A stretch of DNA of 64,000 nt from Rapana venosa (lineage: Eukaryota; Mollusca; Gastropoda; Neogastropoda; Muricidae): contig CM054165.1 of the NCBI GenBank assembly GCA_028751875.1, positions 29,547,516-29,611,515 on the forward strand, written 5' to 3'. A model generated the notes under the pieces. That model saw nothing but the letters and a program-made list of their open reading frames with translations. It was not told where the DNA came from and ran no database searches. A program made the position numbers and the translations under genes. Below are positions 52,408 through 63,805 of this stretch, piece by piece (the first letter of the stretch is position 1; the number at the start of each line of letters is the position of its first letter).

Positions 52408-54844
52408 CATGAATTTTTATAAACTTTAAGTTAACCACTGGGTTATTCCGATCCATCAAACTGAACAGTTAGACACACTAGCAACAAGGCCTACTGGGGT
52501 TCTTTCAATTTTCTAGGAACAGACTTGTTTAAGTACTTGAGATGAAAGATTCTGATGGTTTCACTTCCTTAGAGCTTGATGCTATTTGAAAAGATTTTTG
52601 AAGATCAGTCATTACTGAGATTACTTGATTCGTGAGAATGACCACACATTTAACAACACATTTTTTGTCTGTTTCAGTGTTTGTAGTTTGTTGGGTTTTT
52701 TGTTTGTTTTGGGGTTGTTTTTTAACCTCTGTGCGTGTGTGTGAGTGTGTGTGTGACGTGTGTGCGTGTTGTGTGTGACGTGTGTGCGCATGTATGTGTA
52801 TGTGTGTGTGTGTGCGCACGCCCCCGCGCGTATGTGTGTGTCACTGTGTGTTTCACTGTTTGTGTTGTTTGTGCACACAGTCGCATGCATACATGCTGAT
52901 GTAGTGTGTGTGTTATTCCCACATCCCCTTTAGAAAAAAGTCAAAAAGCAGCCTTGGTTTGTTCTCTTTAAATAGCTCATTTGACTCTTTCTGAGCATTG
53001 ATGTTCACATCATACTGTTTTGTGTGCACATGTATTTAATACAATTTGACAATTAATTTGTAAACAAACAAACAAAAAAAACAACCAAACCAGTACACAA
53101 CCCCCCCCCCCCCCCCCCCCCCCCCCCCAACCCTTTTTTTTCCTCTTAAGTAGGAGTCTGCATAAATTAGCAATATTAGTTTTTGCAATAAAAGAAAATA
53201 TCAAATATTTAGAATAATTTTGAAAAAATAAATTCAAATGTTCAAACTAGTTAAACTCAGCACTCAATAGGGCTATAATTTTTTTTGGTGTCACTTTGTT
53301 ACAGTTTGTGTATTTCATTAAAAAATAACAGAATCTCACTCATTTTCGGATTTACATCATATAGTGGCACCTTCTTGCATGGTCTGTATTGCATTGTATT
53401 GTTGCTGTGCTATTAAAGCTAAAATCAGCCCTAAACAGTGAAACACTGAGCAAAAGAGAAACTTGTTACATCATACACACTACAGCCGTACACAGTACAG
53501 GGTTAAATTTTGCCATCAAAATCTCTGCCTGCTCCCCTCGTGTCAAGGTGTTATCAAACTGGTCAACAATACCACCAGTACTCATGTCAGCTGGCTTTTA
53601 CGAACTGAAAAATATCTGTAATCAATTATTGTTATTGACCAAAGTCCAAAAAGTGAAAACCAACTCTGCCAATCACAGTGTTACCACAATACACTCTCTC
53701 ACAATCTCAGACACAGTCTCTCACACACATACACACACGCGCGCACACACATCTTAACACACGCAGACGCGCACACACACACCAAACACTAAAGTGAGAT
53801 ACTAAGATAGTCACCATCATAGTGAGATATACTATAGACTACAGTCTATGTATCATTGTATGCATACATACATGTACTAAATATAATATACAAATCACAA
53901 TGAACATTTCAAACATCAAACTAAGATATAATTTGAAATCTACATTCCAGACTATGTCAGGAAATCAGACTCAAATACTCACTCTCAAGATCCATGCTTA
54001 AGGCAAAGACACTTTTTACTAATTTCAGAAATTCAATTAGTCTAGAAAACGCTTGCTCATGATCTTTCCTGTATTTGCAACAATGGAACAATGGAAACTA
54101 CTCTTTCACATTTGGGCTTTTGAGTTTGACTGGTCTCTTCCATTATATTTTATATAATTTGGATCTTCAGTTAAAAGATGTTTTAAAACTAAATAATATA
54201 TAAGATGGGGTGAGCATTTTTCTTTTTATTATTTGGACACAGATCATTACCATACTTGTATACATTTTCAGGATATGAATCAATTCACAGGTTTTGTCCA
54301 TGTATGCTTGACCTGCTGCTTAACTTAGTTAAGCAGCAGATTTTTAAAGTAAAGCTCAGCAGTCTTTGATTGTATCAAATGATATAATTGTCAAGAACTG
54401 ATCTATCAATATCTATTGCTTTTAAAATTGTCTTTTTATTGATCTTCATGAGTGTTCAGCAGGCATTTGAGAAGTGTGGTTTGCAAGGTTCAATTTTTTT
54501 TTTAAGAACAGAAAAAGGCTCCAATATGTATATAAATTATATAATGTATATGATACAGAGTTGGTTGGTTGGATAGTTTGTTTTTGTTTCTTAAGTTTTT
54601 CACACTAGCTTTTACAAGTTACTGAGTTAGGACAGATGTGTACATCTCTAGCTTCCCCATTATGAAGCAAGCATGAGTGATACTGTATAGTGTATGACTG
54701 TAGTGTGCTAAACAAACAATAGCTGATTACAGTGATTAGGCCTACTGTCATTGTACATGTCTAATCATTAATGTACTCTAACCTATATAATAATTAATAT
54801 CAATATAATTAATATCATTAATAAGCCATGTGTCTCTCCCTTTG
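52408..54844. other. no gene; AT-rich with (TG)n and a C run
   Basis: (TG)n at 52730-52830, a 28-base C run at 53101-53128, (CA)n at 53710-53785. Otherwise unique. No exon of the RNF13-like gene found. Confidence 0.5.
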
Positions 54845-55197
54845 CCAAAAGCCTTCTTATGACGCTTTTAAATCCAGTCTCAACACACATTTATTTCAAA
54901 CCTAAGATTCTCCCCTCTTGATCCATTTCATTTTTGTCCCTGCCCTCAACAGCCCAAACCCCATTACCCTGCCTGAGTGTACAACCTTTGTTTATGTGTG
55001 TGCGTGGGGTGGGTGTGTGTGTGTGTGCATGTGTGCATGCGCTTGTGTGAATACATTTGAATTTGTAAAAAAAACAACTATTAATTGTAACTGGCTGCAT
55101 GTGAATGAGTGGGATGAATGAAAGCGCTTTGGTTTTTTTGCAAGATATAGCATTATATAAATTCCATTTATTAATTATATTTATTATTATTATTGTG
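54845..55197 (+). mobile_element. LINE 3' end with gamma module
   Basis: Begins in the last codons ('gacgcttttaaatccagtct', 'caacacacatttatttcaaa'), then a 3' UTR with a short TG tract, 'gcgctttggtttttttgcaa' and 'gcattatataaattccattt', then (ATT)n. A longer version of 39222-39535. Confidence 0.75.
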
Positions 55198-55384
55198 TGT
55201 GTGAACAGTTTGTTTAATCTGTTTAAACTGAATTGTGTGCATTTGAATTTGACTCTTTCAGTATCAAAATTCAACTGTGGATACACACATATTGCACAAG
55301 CCTGCATTTGCAGCTGGGAGGGGGGGGGGGGGGGGTAGTGTGTGTATGCATGCATGCATGCATGCTACAGAGAGAGACAGAGAA

Positions 55385-55388
55385 TGTG

Positions 55389-55465
<77 letters not shown>
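55385..55465 (+). repeat. (TG)n microsatellite beside an 18-base G run
   Basis: G run at about 55319-55336, (GCAT)n at 55347-55365, then (TG)n. Confidence 0.9.
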
Positions 55466-55471
<6 letters not shown>

Positions 55472-55499
55472 AAGGGGAGGGGGGGATGCAAAAGTTTGT

Positions 55500-56465
55500 G
55501 TTGCTAGAATAGAATTTACTGAAGATTGCTGGTTCTATCCCCACCCTCTTTTCCTCTAGTAGTGTGGTCTCTTTCCCCCAGATTTTCTCTTTCTCTATGT
55601 GCTCAAGTACCAGTTTGAATAAACAGTAAGGATACTCATTCTAAATCTAATGCAATCTACACACTGCCAAATAACAAATAGTATGCTTTCATTCAATTAT
55701 TCTTGTAATGGTTGGATAGAATTCAGTTTCACAAAAGTAACCACAAAGAACTAAGAAGACATGAATGGAAATTAAATTAAAACCATACCATGTTGCTAGA
55801 GCTAGGCCTAGTTCATGAGCAGTGCATCAATCAATTGCAAAACAATAACTTGACACACAGTGATAATATACTTGTAACCTCAACAGGCAACCTGGATGTC
55901 CACTGATGCAGTGACTGATTCCAAGTTTGTTCAAAATCAACATGGAGCTGGATTCAGAAACTGAGCTATGCAATGAAACAAAACTACATACACTGGTCAC
56001 AAAGCACATCCTCTGATAATATGATATAGGCCTACACTGACAACACAATGACAATGAACATACTGAGTCATCAAGATTCACTAACCAGAGCTAGACAGCA
56101 GACAAGACAGTAGCCTGAGTAGGCCTAGGCTTAGACTGGTATTATGACGATCGACTAGGGCCTAGCACTAGTCTACTAAGTACTATGTAACAGACAGCTC
56201 GTTATCTTGACAAAACCCGTTTGATTCCTCAGTTGCTTTCCAAACGCCTGTCGTTCAAGGGGATGAAACTGAACGGGATGAGTGGAGTTCTGATAAATCT
56301 TTACCCCTCAAAATAGCAGAAAGGAACAAAATAATACCCATCCTCCATTTTACCAGATTTTATTGTTGAAAGTTATGTAAACAATAAACGATCAACAGAA
56401 AGTGACAGTAGCCCTACAAGACTTGCCTGGTCATGGAGATCTATCCATGCAAAGAAAATGCTCAC
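55500..56465. other. no repeat or exon recognised
   Basis: Unusually repeat-free for this window, as expected near a promoter. No coding signal. Confidence 0.5.
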
Positions 56466-56580
56466 CTATATCCGCTCAATGATGAAGAATACTGAATCAA
56501 TGGTCGAAGCAAGTACACTTTTCACACGACAACCAAATGTTACTCTACCCAACTGTTAATCGAGGGTCCATGATGGCGGA
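56466..56580 (-). promoter_or_regulatory. candidate noncoding first exon and promoter of the RNF13-like gene
   Basis: On the minus strand, in order: CCAAT box (ATTGG at 56616-56620), E-box/M-box TCATGTGA (56590-56597), YY1-like CCGCCATCATGG (about 56568-56579), then about 110 bp ending GGATATAG|GTGAGC, a strong donor at 56465. The exon holds a nine-codon ATG ORF (MDPRLTVG) that could act as a uORF. It would splice to 40809. Alternative: it serves an unrelated gene or the opposite strand. Confidence 0.4.
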
Positions 56581-56906
56581 TTCTGTTGATCATGTGACCA
56601 CAACACGATGACGACATTGGTCGATACAGTTATTTGCTCATAGTTTCACGTGAGCAATCAATGAAAACCCGAAACCGCCTCACCATAGGCCTAGCCTAAC
56701 AGGGATAAATTCCCCTCTTGTAGTAGGCTAGCCTAGTTATTGCGAACATCAGCATGTGATTCGAAGATCACGGGGCTGGAGAGTTTTGTTTTGTTTACTT
56801 TTTGATTATATCTTTATTTCATATGAAAGAAGATGTAGATCAGTCACTTGGGAGTGTGTGTGTGTGTGTGTGTGTGAGAGAGACAATGACAATGACAATG
56901 ACAAAT

Positions 56907-56960
56907 TCTTTTATTCGAGGATAATGAATAAGCACACATGTGCTTTTTTACATCCAGTCC

Positions 56961-56962
<2 letters not shown>
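56907..56962 (-). mobile_element. SINE-1 alpha tail fragment
   Basis: 'tcgaggataatgaataagca', stem with loop ATGT, 'acatccagtcccc'. It is followed by (GA)n. Confidence 0.75.
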
Positions 56963-56994
<32 letters not shown>

Positions 56995-57470
56995 ACTCTT
57001 GGAAATAATGGACTTAAACAGATCTGAAATAAGATAAGAACAAACAAAATCTAAAACAATTTAATGCAAAATAACATATACAACAGAACATTCAAGCGCG
57101 CGCTTGTGTGTGTGCGCACGTGCATGTGTGCAAAAAATAAAAATGAGAAAAAATTCCATACCTCACAATTTAAGAAGAAAACAAAACCAAGACAGTACAA
57201 CACGTTATTAATTCAGACCATGTAATATAAAAAACAACAACAACAAGTAACAAAAATGTAAGAATAACAATTTTAAAAGCAAACCAGATTAATTTCGAGG
57301 ATAAAGTAAAGTGGTCTTACAATTTGCCCATTAGATCAAAAGTTTCTTCAATATTTGTTTTGCAGATTTTTTTTTTTTAAAGGGATGTGGGTTATTCCAT
57401 AATGTTCTTCCAGGACAAACAAGGCTTGGTGTTACATTCCTGGGCAAAAACCAGTCCATGAGTAAACCAG

Positions 57471-57472
<2 letters not shown>
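56963..57472. other. (GA)n then unique AT-rich sequence
   Basis: Nothing else recognised. Confidence 0.45.

Positions 57473-57512
<40 letters not shown>
57473..57512. repeat. G homopolymer, 40 bases
   Basis: Uninterrupted G run. Confidence 0.95.
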
Positions 57513-57515
<3 letters not shown>

Positions 57516-57754
57516 CAGCCACTTTTCCCACACTATTTTCTTTGGGGCTTTTCCGTTCAATAGACGCCTGTTGAAATAATAATAACTGTCCTTGAGTGGA
57601 AGAATAAACTTACTCTTTGTAGTTGGTCGTAGTCAGAGTATTAGGTAGGAATCAATCTTATCAGTTGGACAGCTCATTAAAGTAGGCGACTAGTATGCTT
57701 GAGATTTGTTTCACTAGGAGTGTTTCATAAAGTATAAAGCATCATTTATTCCTT

Positions 57755-57825
57755 GGGTTTGTTTGTTTTTCAAGATTCAGCGCTAAATAAATTCCGTACA
57801 TGATTATTATTATTATTTAATTATG
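57755..57825 (+). mobile_element. LINE gamma-type 3' end
   Basis: 'ggtttgtttgtttttcaaga', 'ttcagcgctaaataaattcc', (ATT)n. Confidence 0.6.
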
Positions 57826-57939
57826 CAGAATGTGATGGAACATGTGCATGAAAGAGTAGTATTTGTGACTGCAGACTGAGAGAATTCTTTATTTTTTTAA
57901 AAAAATTAGTATCATCTTACTGAAATGCGTTTTCCTAAT

Positions 57940-57943
57940 GAAG

Positions 57944-57996
<53 letters not shown>

Positions 57997-58195
57997 CGTG
58001 CACGCGGAAGTGTGTGTATGTGTGTGTGTGCGTGCACGCGGAAGTGTGTGTATGTGTGGGGGAGGGGGGGGGGGGGTGCGTGCGTGCGTACAGCGGGCAT
58101 GTGCGTGCGTGCACGCGGAAGTGTGTGTATGTGTGCGAGCGTGTGTGTATGTATGTGTGCGTGCGTGCGTGCGTGTGTGTGTGTGTGTGTGTTGA
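57940..58195 (+). repeat. (TG)n with a repeated 'cgtgcacgcggaag' motif
   Basis: (TG)n from 57945. A higher-order unit 'gcgtgcacgcggaagtgtgt' occurs three times (about 57995, 58030, 58108). Confidence 0.85.
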
Positions 58196-58479
58196 TGAGC
58201 ACGAACACAAACGTGCCCTGTGTGTATAACAGTAGGCTTAACTTCACGTGCCTGTTGCCATGTCAGTGCCACTGATAAACGCTGATAGATAATCACTAGG
58301 CTAGTTACAGACTTGACCAGAATGTACCGGACAAGCCTCCCCGGTCACTGATGTCACTGAGTGGTTGCCTAAAACTGTGTGTGTGTATATCAGGGGCTCT
58401 GACTGATATCATACCCCCGGCCACAGGTCCAATCTATCACAGGCTTTAAGAATCTTAGAAACCGAGTGTCATGCTCACG

Positions 58480-58639
58480 CCTTTTCTTCTTCGTCGAAAC
58501 GCTGAGACAGCAACTACCGCTGTCTGTCATATGAGTCAACAAAATGCGTGGCGCTGCCGTGAAGTTTTAAGCGCCTGACAAGTCAGGCCCAGCGCATCGA
58601 CTTCGGCAGGGGAGAGAAATGGTATCTTTTAAGTCTTTC

Positions 58640-58673
<34 letters not shown>

Positions 58674-58830
58674 AGCAAGAGAATGGACCAAGAATTTAGA
58701 AAAATTGACACGAAGACAGGAAGAAAAGGAACAAGGCAGAAAGAAAGAAAGAGAGGGACAGAAAAGAGGAAATTCGTGGCACAGAATTTGCAGAAGGTAG
58801 GGAAGCTGTTTATACTGACAAGTCCCGGCA
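58480..58830 (-). mobile_element. HP retroposon, long form, with G-run insertion
   Basis: Minus sense: purine/pyrimidine-biased 5' half (58640-58830), then TCTCTCCCCTGCCGAAGTCG, hairpin GGGCCTGACTTGTCAGGC, second stem GACAGCGGTAGTTGCTGTC, tail CGACGAAGAAGAAAAGG. A 31-base G run (58642-58672) sits between the halves. Confidence 0.78.
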
Positions 58831-58954
58831 TCTCCAAGGGAGATAATGCCTTTTCATTGCATGTTGTTATTTATAGCTCTGCCCACTTCAAAAGCCAATC
58901 ATTCTTATCAGGGCTGTTACCCCAATCACTTTCAGTGGTTCCAGTAAAAGTCAA

Positions 58955-58986
58955 CAAAAGGAGAGAGAGAGAGAGAGGAGAGAGAG

Positions 58987-59019
<33 letters not shown>

Positions 59020-59039
59020 TGAGAAGAAGGAAGAGATAG

Positions 59040-59070
<31 letters not shown>
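58955..59070 (+). repeat. (GA)n microsatellite
   Basis: GA tracts with short interruptions. Confidence 0.9.
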
Positions 59071-59075
<5 letters not shown>

Positions 59076-59357
59076 AAGAAAGAAGGTTAATAGTCACCAT
59101 ACACATTCTCACCGAGTTATGTGTTTATATATCGGTAGCTTCCCTATAGAAATTAACGGTCATGTGACAACAACAAAAAATCCCTGTGTGTGTGTCTGTG
59201 TGTCTGTGTGTATGCGCGCGCGCGCGCGAGCGTGCGCCTGTGTTTGGGTGTATGTGTGTGGGTGGGTGGGGAGGGAGAAAGGAGACTTGCTGATACTTTA
59301 ATTAAAAATATCATTGGAGTATTATGATTACAAATGCTGTTTTACAAATGCTGTTTA

Positions 59358-59465
<108 letters not shown>

Positions 59466-59489
59466 CACACGCACGCACGCATGCATGCA

Positions 59490-59588
59490 TAGACAGACAG
59501 ACAGAACATTACAAAGATGATGACAGACCCAAAGATAAGTCACTAGTTGTGCCAACCCTGTGTGATATTTGTTGTTGTTGTTTTTGTT
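59490..59588 (+). repeat. segment duplicated at 60590-60684 (first copy)
   Basis: 'gacagacagacagaacatta', 'caaagatgatgacagaccc', 'agataagtcactagttgt', 'gtgatattt' then (GTT)n. It recurs 1.1 kb downstream in the same orientation with about six differences. Confidence 0.85.
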
Positions 59589-59726
59589 TTTGTCGTTGTT
59601 GTTGTTGGTGGTGGTGGTGGTTACGATTTGACATACAATACCATGTTACATGACTGATTGTATTTGGCCTCGTAATAGTCCACGCTATAGCAATACATAT
59701 ATATTTTTTTTATTTTTTTTTATTTT

Positions 59727-60066
59727 ACTCTTTTACTTCGAGGATAATGGAATAAGCACTCGTGTGCTTTTTTCCATCCAGTCCCCGTGTGTATGCAGTT
59801 TTGTCAATGTTGTCATCCGTTCCCACCGGCACACAATGACCTACTCTCTTCCGAAAAGCGGAACGGGTTTTAACGTGTGCACAAGATGTTCTGCGTACGT
59901 TCGCACACGGGACCTCGGTTTATAGTCTCATCCGAAAGACTTCTTGGGTAGAGTGCAATCGGCACTGATGTTAACTCCACGAGGAAAAATCCTCTCGAAT
60001 GAGAATCGAACCTGGGTCAGCAGATCACGAATACATCACTGTAACCACCAGGCTATCCCGTCCCTG
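59727..60066 (-). mobile_element. SINE-1, head-variant subfamily
   Basis: Alpha loop ACGA (AGCACACGAGTGCT), full body. Head with 'gatctgctgacccaggttcg' and 'atagcctggtggttacag', matching the 24353-24716 subfamily. Confidence 0.87.
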
Positions 60067-60084
60067 CAAAAACTGATTTTTTAT

Positions 60085-60266
60085 ATTTTTTTCTTCCTCG
60101 GCTAGAGCTTTGAATTTCACCAACGTTGAGATTTTGCGTGTGCGACGGTTTGGGCCCTCCATGAAGGTAGCCGCATTCCGACTTCGGGAATAGATGCTGG
60201 GGTATGTTTGTGAAGGCTGACAATAACTTATTGGATCTTTAACGTGCTTATGTGATCTTCTGCATA

Positions 60267-60268
<2 letters not shown>
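60085..60268 (-). mobile_element. SINE-3, 5' truncated, with beta tail
   Basis: Reverse beta ('ttcctcggctagagctttga', 'catgaaggtagccgcattcc'), then 'ggatctttaacgtgcttatg' and 'tgatcttctgcatacgt'. It stops at a (CA)n. Confidence 0.7.
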
Positions 60269-60334
<66 letters not shown>

Positions 60335-60335
60335 C

Positions 60336-60560
60336 TTAGGATGAGACTATAAACCGAGGCCCCGTGTGCGAACGCACGCAGAACATCTTGCGCACACGTT
60401 AAATTTTGTTCCGCGTTTCGCAAGAGTAGGCTATTGTGTGCCGGTGGGATCAGATGGCAGAATTTACAAAACTGCGTACACACGGGGACTGGATGTAAAC
60501 AAAAACCCACATAAGTGCTTATTCCATTATCCTCGATATAAAAGAATAAAATATAAAATA
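60336..60560 (+). mobile_element. SINE-1, 5' truncated at a (CA)n
   Basis: Starts CTTAGGATGAGACTATAAAC, full rest of body, alpha tail. The (CA)n at 60268-60331 joins it to the preceding SINE-3. Confidence 0.83.
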
Positions 60561-60589
60561 ATAAAATTAAAAAAAACCAAAACCACCAG

Positions 60590-60684
60590 ACAGACAGACA
60601 GAACATTACAAAGATGATGACAGACCCCGAGATAAGTCACTAGTTGTCCCAACCCCATGTGATATTCGTTGTTGTTGTTGTTGT
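60590..60684 (+). repeat. second copy of the duplicated segment
   Basis: See 59490-59588. Begins in the same (GACA)n and ends in the same (GTT)n. Confidence 0.85.
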
Positions 60685-60689
60685 TTTTG

Positions 60690-60752
60690 TTACTGGGCTA
60701 AGGCATGGGGTTCACCAATGGCGAGATTCTGTGTCCACGTGACCCTTTGTAC
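60690..60752 (-). mobile_element. beta tail fragment
   Basis: 'gggctaaggcatggggttca', 'ccaatggcgagattctgtg' in reverse beta sense. Confidence 0.55.
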
Positions 60753-60985
60753 ACCTTGGGATGAGACTATGAGCCGAGGCCCTGTGAGTAAATACACGCA
60801 GAACATCTCGCGTACATAGTACCTAAAAACCTGTTCCACCTTTTGGAAGGGTAGGCTATTGTGTGCTGGCGGGAACAGATAACAAAATTCAGAAAATAGC
60901 TTACTCACACGGATTCGATGTAAAAAATAAAAAAAAATTATTTAAAAGCACGTGAGTGCTTCTTCCATAATCTTCGCAGGAAAAG
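60753..60985 (+). mobile_element. SINE-1, diverged, 5' truncated
   Basis: 'gggatgagactatgagccga', body, alpha stem AGCACGTGAGTGCT. It ends 'cttccataatcttcgcagg'. Confidence 0.75.
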
Positions 60986-61098
60986 GATTTAAGAAAAATG
61001 CACACACAGGGAGCCCATTCATGTGATTGTATATTGATCAAACTCTTACAAGTTGCAACCCCGCCCCTAAGAAAAAAACAAAACAACAAACCCCAAAA

Positions 61099-61099
<1 letters not shown>

Positions 61100-61150
<51 letters not shown>
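61100..61150. repeat. C homopolymer, 51 bases
   Basis: Longest homopolymer in the window. Confidence 0.95.
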
Positions 61151-61394
61151 TTCCCTGAAAACACCAACACGAACTCCGCAGCATGTCGGCAATCGACCGG
61201 TCACACGGTTTCATCCCAGCAAAAATAAACTGCTGCCTTTCTGTCACATGCTTGCCATGACACTGAGAATACACCGGTCGATAATAGGTCAGACCTTTCG
61301 GCATTTGTCGTTTTCCTTACTCATCTGTATCAATCAAGTGCAGCCAATAGTGGAAGTGGGTTTATAATAATTATGTTCGTTCGTTTTGTTTTTG

Positions 61395-61439
<45 letters not shown>

Positions 61440-61514
61440 TTAGTTAGTTTCTTTACATGATTATTTTACTTTTTTTTAAAATAGTGTCTGGTGAGTCCTC
61501 CAGAAGAAAATCAT

Positions 61515-61529
<15 letters not shown>
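61151..61529. other. unique sequence and (TG)n
   Basis: (TG)n at 61397-61436. No gene. Confidence 0.5.
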
Positions 61530-61546
<17 letters not shown>

Positions 61547-61558
61547 GGGGGGGGGGGG
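61530..61558. repeat. G homopolymer, 29 bases
   Basis: Preceded by (TG)n. Confidence 0.95.
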
Positions 61559-61601
61559 AGGAGGGGGAGCAAGTGTGTATTTTAAATTTTTTTTTTATAT
61601 T

Positions 61602-61957
61602 TAATTTATTTATTCTTTTAATATCGAAGGGGTAATGGAATAAGCATATCTAATGTGCCTTTTTTTACATCAGTCCTGTGTGTATGCGAATTTTGTAAAT
61701 TATGTCATCTGATCCCACCGGGCACACAATGGCATACTCTTACCAAATTCGGAACAGCCCATTTAAACGTGTGTGCAAGATGTTCTTCGTGCGTTCGCAC
61801 ACGGGGCCTCAGTTTATAGCCTCACCCGAAGGACTTTGGGGATAGTGGAATCTGCACTGATGTTAACTCCAGGGGAAAATTTCCCCTTGAACGGGAATCG
61901 AACCTGGGTCGTCAGATTGTGAGCCCAATGTTCTGACCACTAGGCTATCCCGTCCCC
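61602..61957 (-). mobile_element. SINE-1, full length
   Basis: Alpha tail with small insertions ('atcgaaggggtaatgg'), body, head in reverse 'ggaatcgaacctgggtcg', 'gaccactaggctatcccgtc'. Confidence 0.87.
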
Positions 61958-62117
61958 CCCTGTGTGTGTGTGTGTATGTGGTATGTTTGCTTAAATGAGT
62001 AGCATAATCCCAGTTGGGTCCCTTTGTCTTCCGGGGCATTTTTAAAGAAAAATTCATTCTTTAGAAAAATGTAATAACAAACTAAATATTTATCATTATA
62101 GGAGGCCCTGAAATTTC

Positions 62118-62730
62118 TTCTTTGTCCAACCCTTAGACAGCAACTATTGTTGACTGTCATAGGTAAGCCAAAAACGTTGCTCTTGCCCTTAAGGGTTAAG
62201 TGCCGTGTCAAGTTAGGCCTAGTGCAATCGGACTTTGGCCTGGGAGAGAATGAATGCACAATTATCTTGAAAATCTTTCTGGGAAAAAAACAACCGGCAG
62301 GAGAACGAACCAAGAAGGCAGAAAATAGACAAGAAGGAGGTGAGAGGAAGAAAAGAAACAAGGCAAAAACACAAAGAGAGGGATATAAAAAAGGGAATTT
62401 CTAGCACAGAATTTGCAGAAAGTGGTGACAGGAAAAGAAAGAAAATGACAGAGGCAGAAACAAAGAGAGGGATATAAAAAAAGGGAATTCCTAGCACAGA
62501 ATTTGCAGAAGGTCCGTCACCGATCTCTCAGATTCGGAATCCTTTGGGGGCGCCTTCGAAGCTTTGTCAACCCCATTTCTCCAGTCCTCGCGTGCGTCTC
62601 TCTCGGCTGCTCTCAGGGTGTCTCTCAGCTCCATGTCTATCCACTCTCGAATGTTGTCCTCCCATCTCTTCCTTCGTCTGCCTCTTCTTCTTCTCGCAGA
62701 AGGTGGGGGATGCTATTTATTACTGACCAG
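62118..62730 (-). mobile_element. HP retroposon, long form, internally duplicated and interrupted
   Basis: HP core in reverse at about 62130-62250. The 5' half runs upstream to 62513 with an 85-bp tandem duplication ('agagagggatataaaaaa', 'tagcacagaatttgcagaa' twice). It is interrupted at 62514-62695 by a LINE piece and resumes 'gatgctatttattactga' as in the 58480-58830 copy. Confidence 0.72.
62514..62695 (-). mobile_element. LINE C-terminal fragment with 9-bp TSD
   Basis: Flanked by GCAGAAGGT (62505-62513, 62696-62704). Minus strand codes for RRRRGRRRKRWEDNIREWID, then MELRDTLRAAERDAREDWR, the LINE RT tail (compare GRRRGRQ..KRW at 4105-4396). The host HP sequence is intact on both sides. 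Confidence 0.82.
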
Positions 62731-62776
<46 letters not shown>

Positions 62777-62830
62777 ACCCCCCCCCCCCCCCCCCCCACC
62801 CCCCCCCCTCCCCCCCCCCCACCCCCCCCT
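62731..62830. repeat. C-rich tract, 46-base pure run then C with A/T interruptions
   Basis: Pure C from 62731 to 62776, then C blocks to about 62850. Confidence 0.95.
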
Positions 62831-62894
62831 TCTCTACCCCCCACCCCTAGGGGGATGAGAAAATGAAACAAGGTCAGCCAAGGTCAGTGTGTAG

Positions 62895-62925
62895 TATCTC
62901 TCTCTCTCTTCTCTCTCTCTCTCTT

Positions 62926-62957
<32 letters not shown>

Positions 62958-63045
62958 ATCTTCTATCTTCTATCTCTCTTCTCTTATCTCACTCTCTCTC
63001 TCTTCTCCCATCTCTCTCTCTCTCTCTCTCTCTCTATATTATATA
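62895..63045 (+). repeat. (CT)n microsatellite, imperfect
   Basis: Interrupted CT tracts with TTCTAT motifs. Confidence 0.9.
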
Positions 63046-63059
63046 TATTATCATATAGT

Positions 63060-63120
63060 ATATATAGATGGAATTATATAGGGCTGATCTTGTAAAGAAC
63101 AATCAAAGCGCTCTGATGAC
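63060..63120 (-). mobile_element. LINE gamma-type 3' end, decayed
   Basis: Minus sense 'agagcgctttgattgttctt', 'gatcagccctatataattcc'. Confidence 0.55.
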
Positions 63121-63137
63121 TTTAAAAAAAAAAAAAT

Positions 63138-63225
63138 TTATGCGTCGTGTATGCGTTTTGTAAATTTTGTTATCTGTTCCACAGTCACAATGGCTACTCT
63201 TCGAAGCAGCGGAAGGATTCATCTT
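63138..63225 (-). mobile_element. SINE-1 fragment, decayed
   Basis: 'gtgtatgcgttttgtaaatt', 'ttgttatctgttccacag', 'caatggctactcttcga'. Confidence 0.6.
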
Positions 63226-63257
63226 TTCTCTGTTTGCGCCTAGTCTCATCTCGTTCT

Positions 63258-63540
63258 GCGGGACGGGATAGCTCGTGGTCGGAGCACTCGCTTCCCAGCC
63301 AAGTTAAGCAGCGTCAGTCGTGGTTACCGTTGGATGGGTGACCGTTTGCGTGCCTTGGCTTCAGTACGTCTCCCTTATTATCTACATATCTTGTATATGG
63401 GAACCTGCTTTAGGGTGAGTAGGTAAAGCAGCGAAGAGGAGATGATGGGCGCCAGCCCTAAATATGATAGTGCCAGAGAAGTAGGTCTTGAGCCTTCGCT
63501 CACTTTTCGTACTTATAGGTTACGGAACTCCTTTACTTTC
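63258..63540 (+). mobile_element. SINE-5S, diverged copy
   Basis: The only plus-strand copy: CGGGACGGGATAGCTCGTGG, 'agccaagttaagcagcgtca', 'gttggatgggtgaccgtttg', body with small deletions, tail 'ggaactcctttactttctt'. Confidence 0.8.
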
Positions 63541-63805
63541 TTAAGATGTCGGCATGGTTCGCAACGGTCACAAGATGTTAGATGGTGAGTTCAGGGCTCA
63601 GCCCAGAAAGAATAAAATAGTAGAAAGGCTCATCAAGAGGTGCATTAACCCTGCAAAGCACCCAAAGTCCCTCTCATTCTCCCCCGCCGCCCCACCTCGG
63701 GGATTGTGAGGGTGGGGGGGTGGGGACTGTCGTATAAAGGCATCCCCACCTGAAAATTCACCCCACCTAAATTTCGTACTAAGTTTTTCCTCTTTGTTTC
63801 TACCT
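63541..63805. other. nothing recognised
   Basis: Short unique stretch. Confidence 0.4.

Noticed and set aside
56756..57037. 93-codon ORF just past the candidate promoter
   Set aside because: Runs through (TG)n, a SINE tail and (GA)n; no sign of a plus-strand gene.
63258..63360. 5S rRNA gene
   Set aside because: Only the internal part of 5S is present, fused to a tRNA-like head and a SINE body, and dispersed in several copies.
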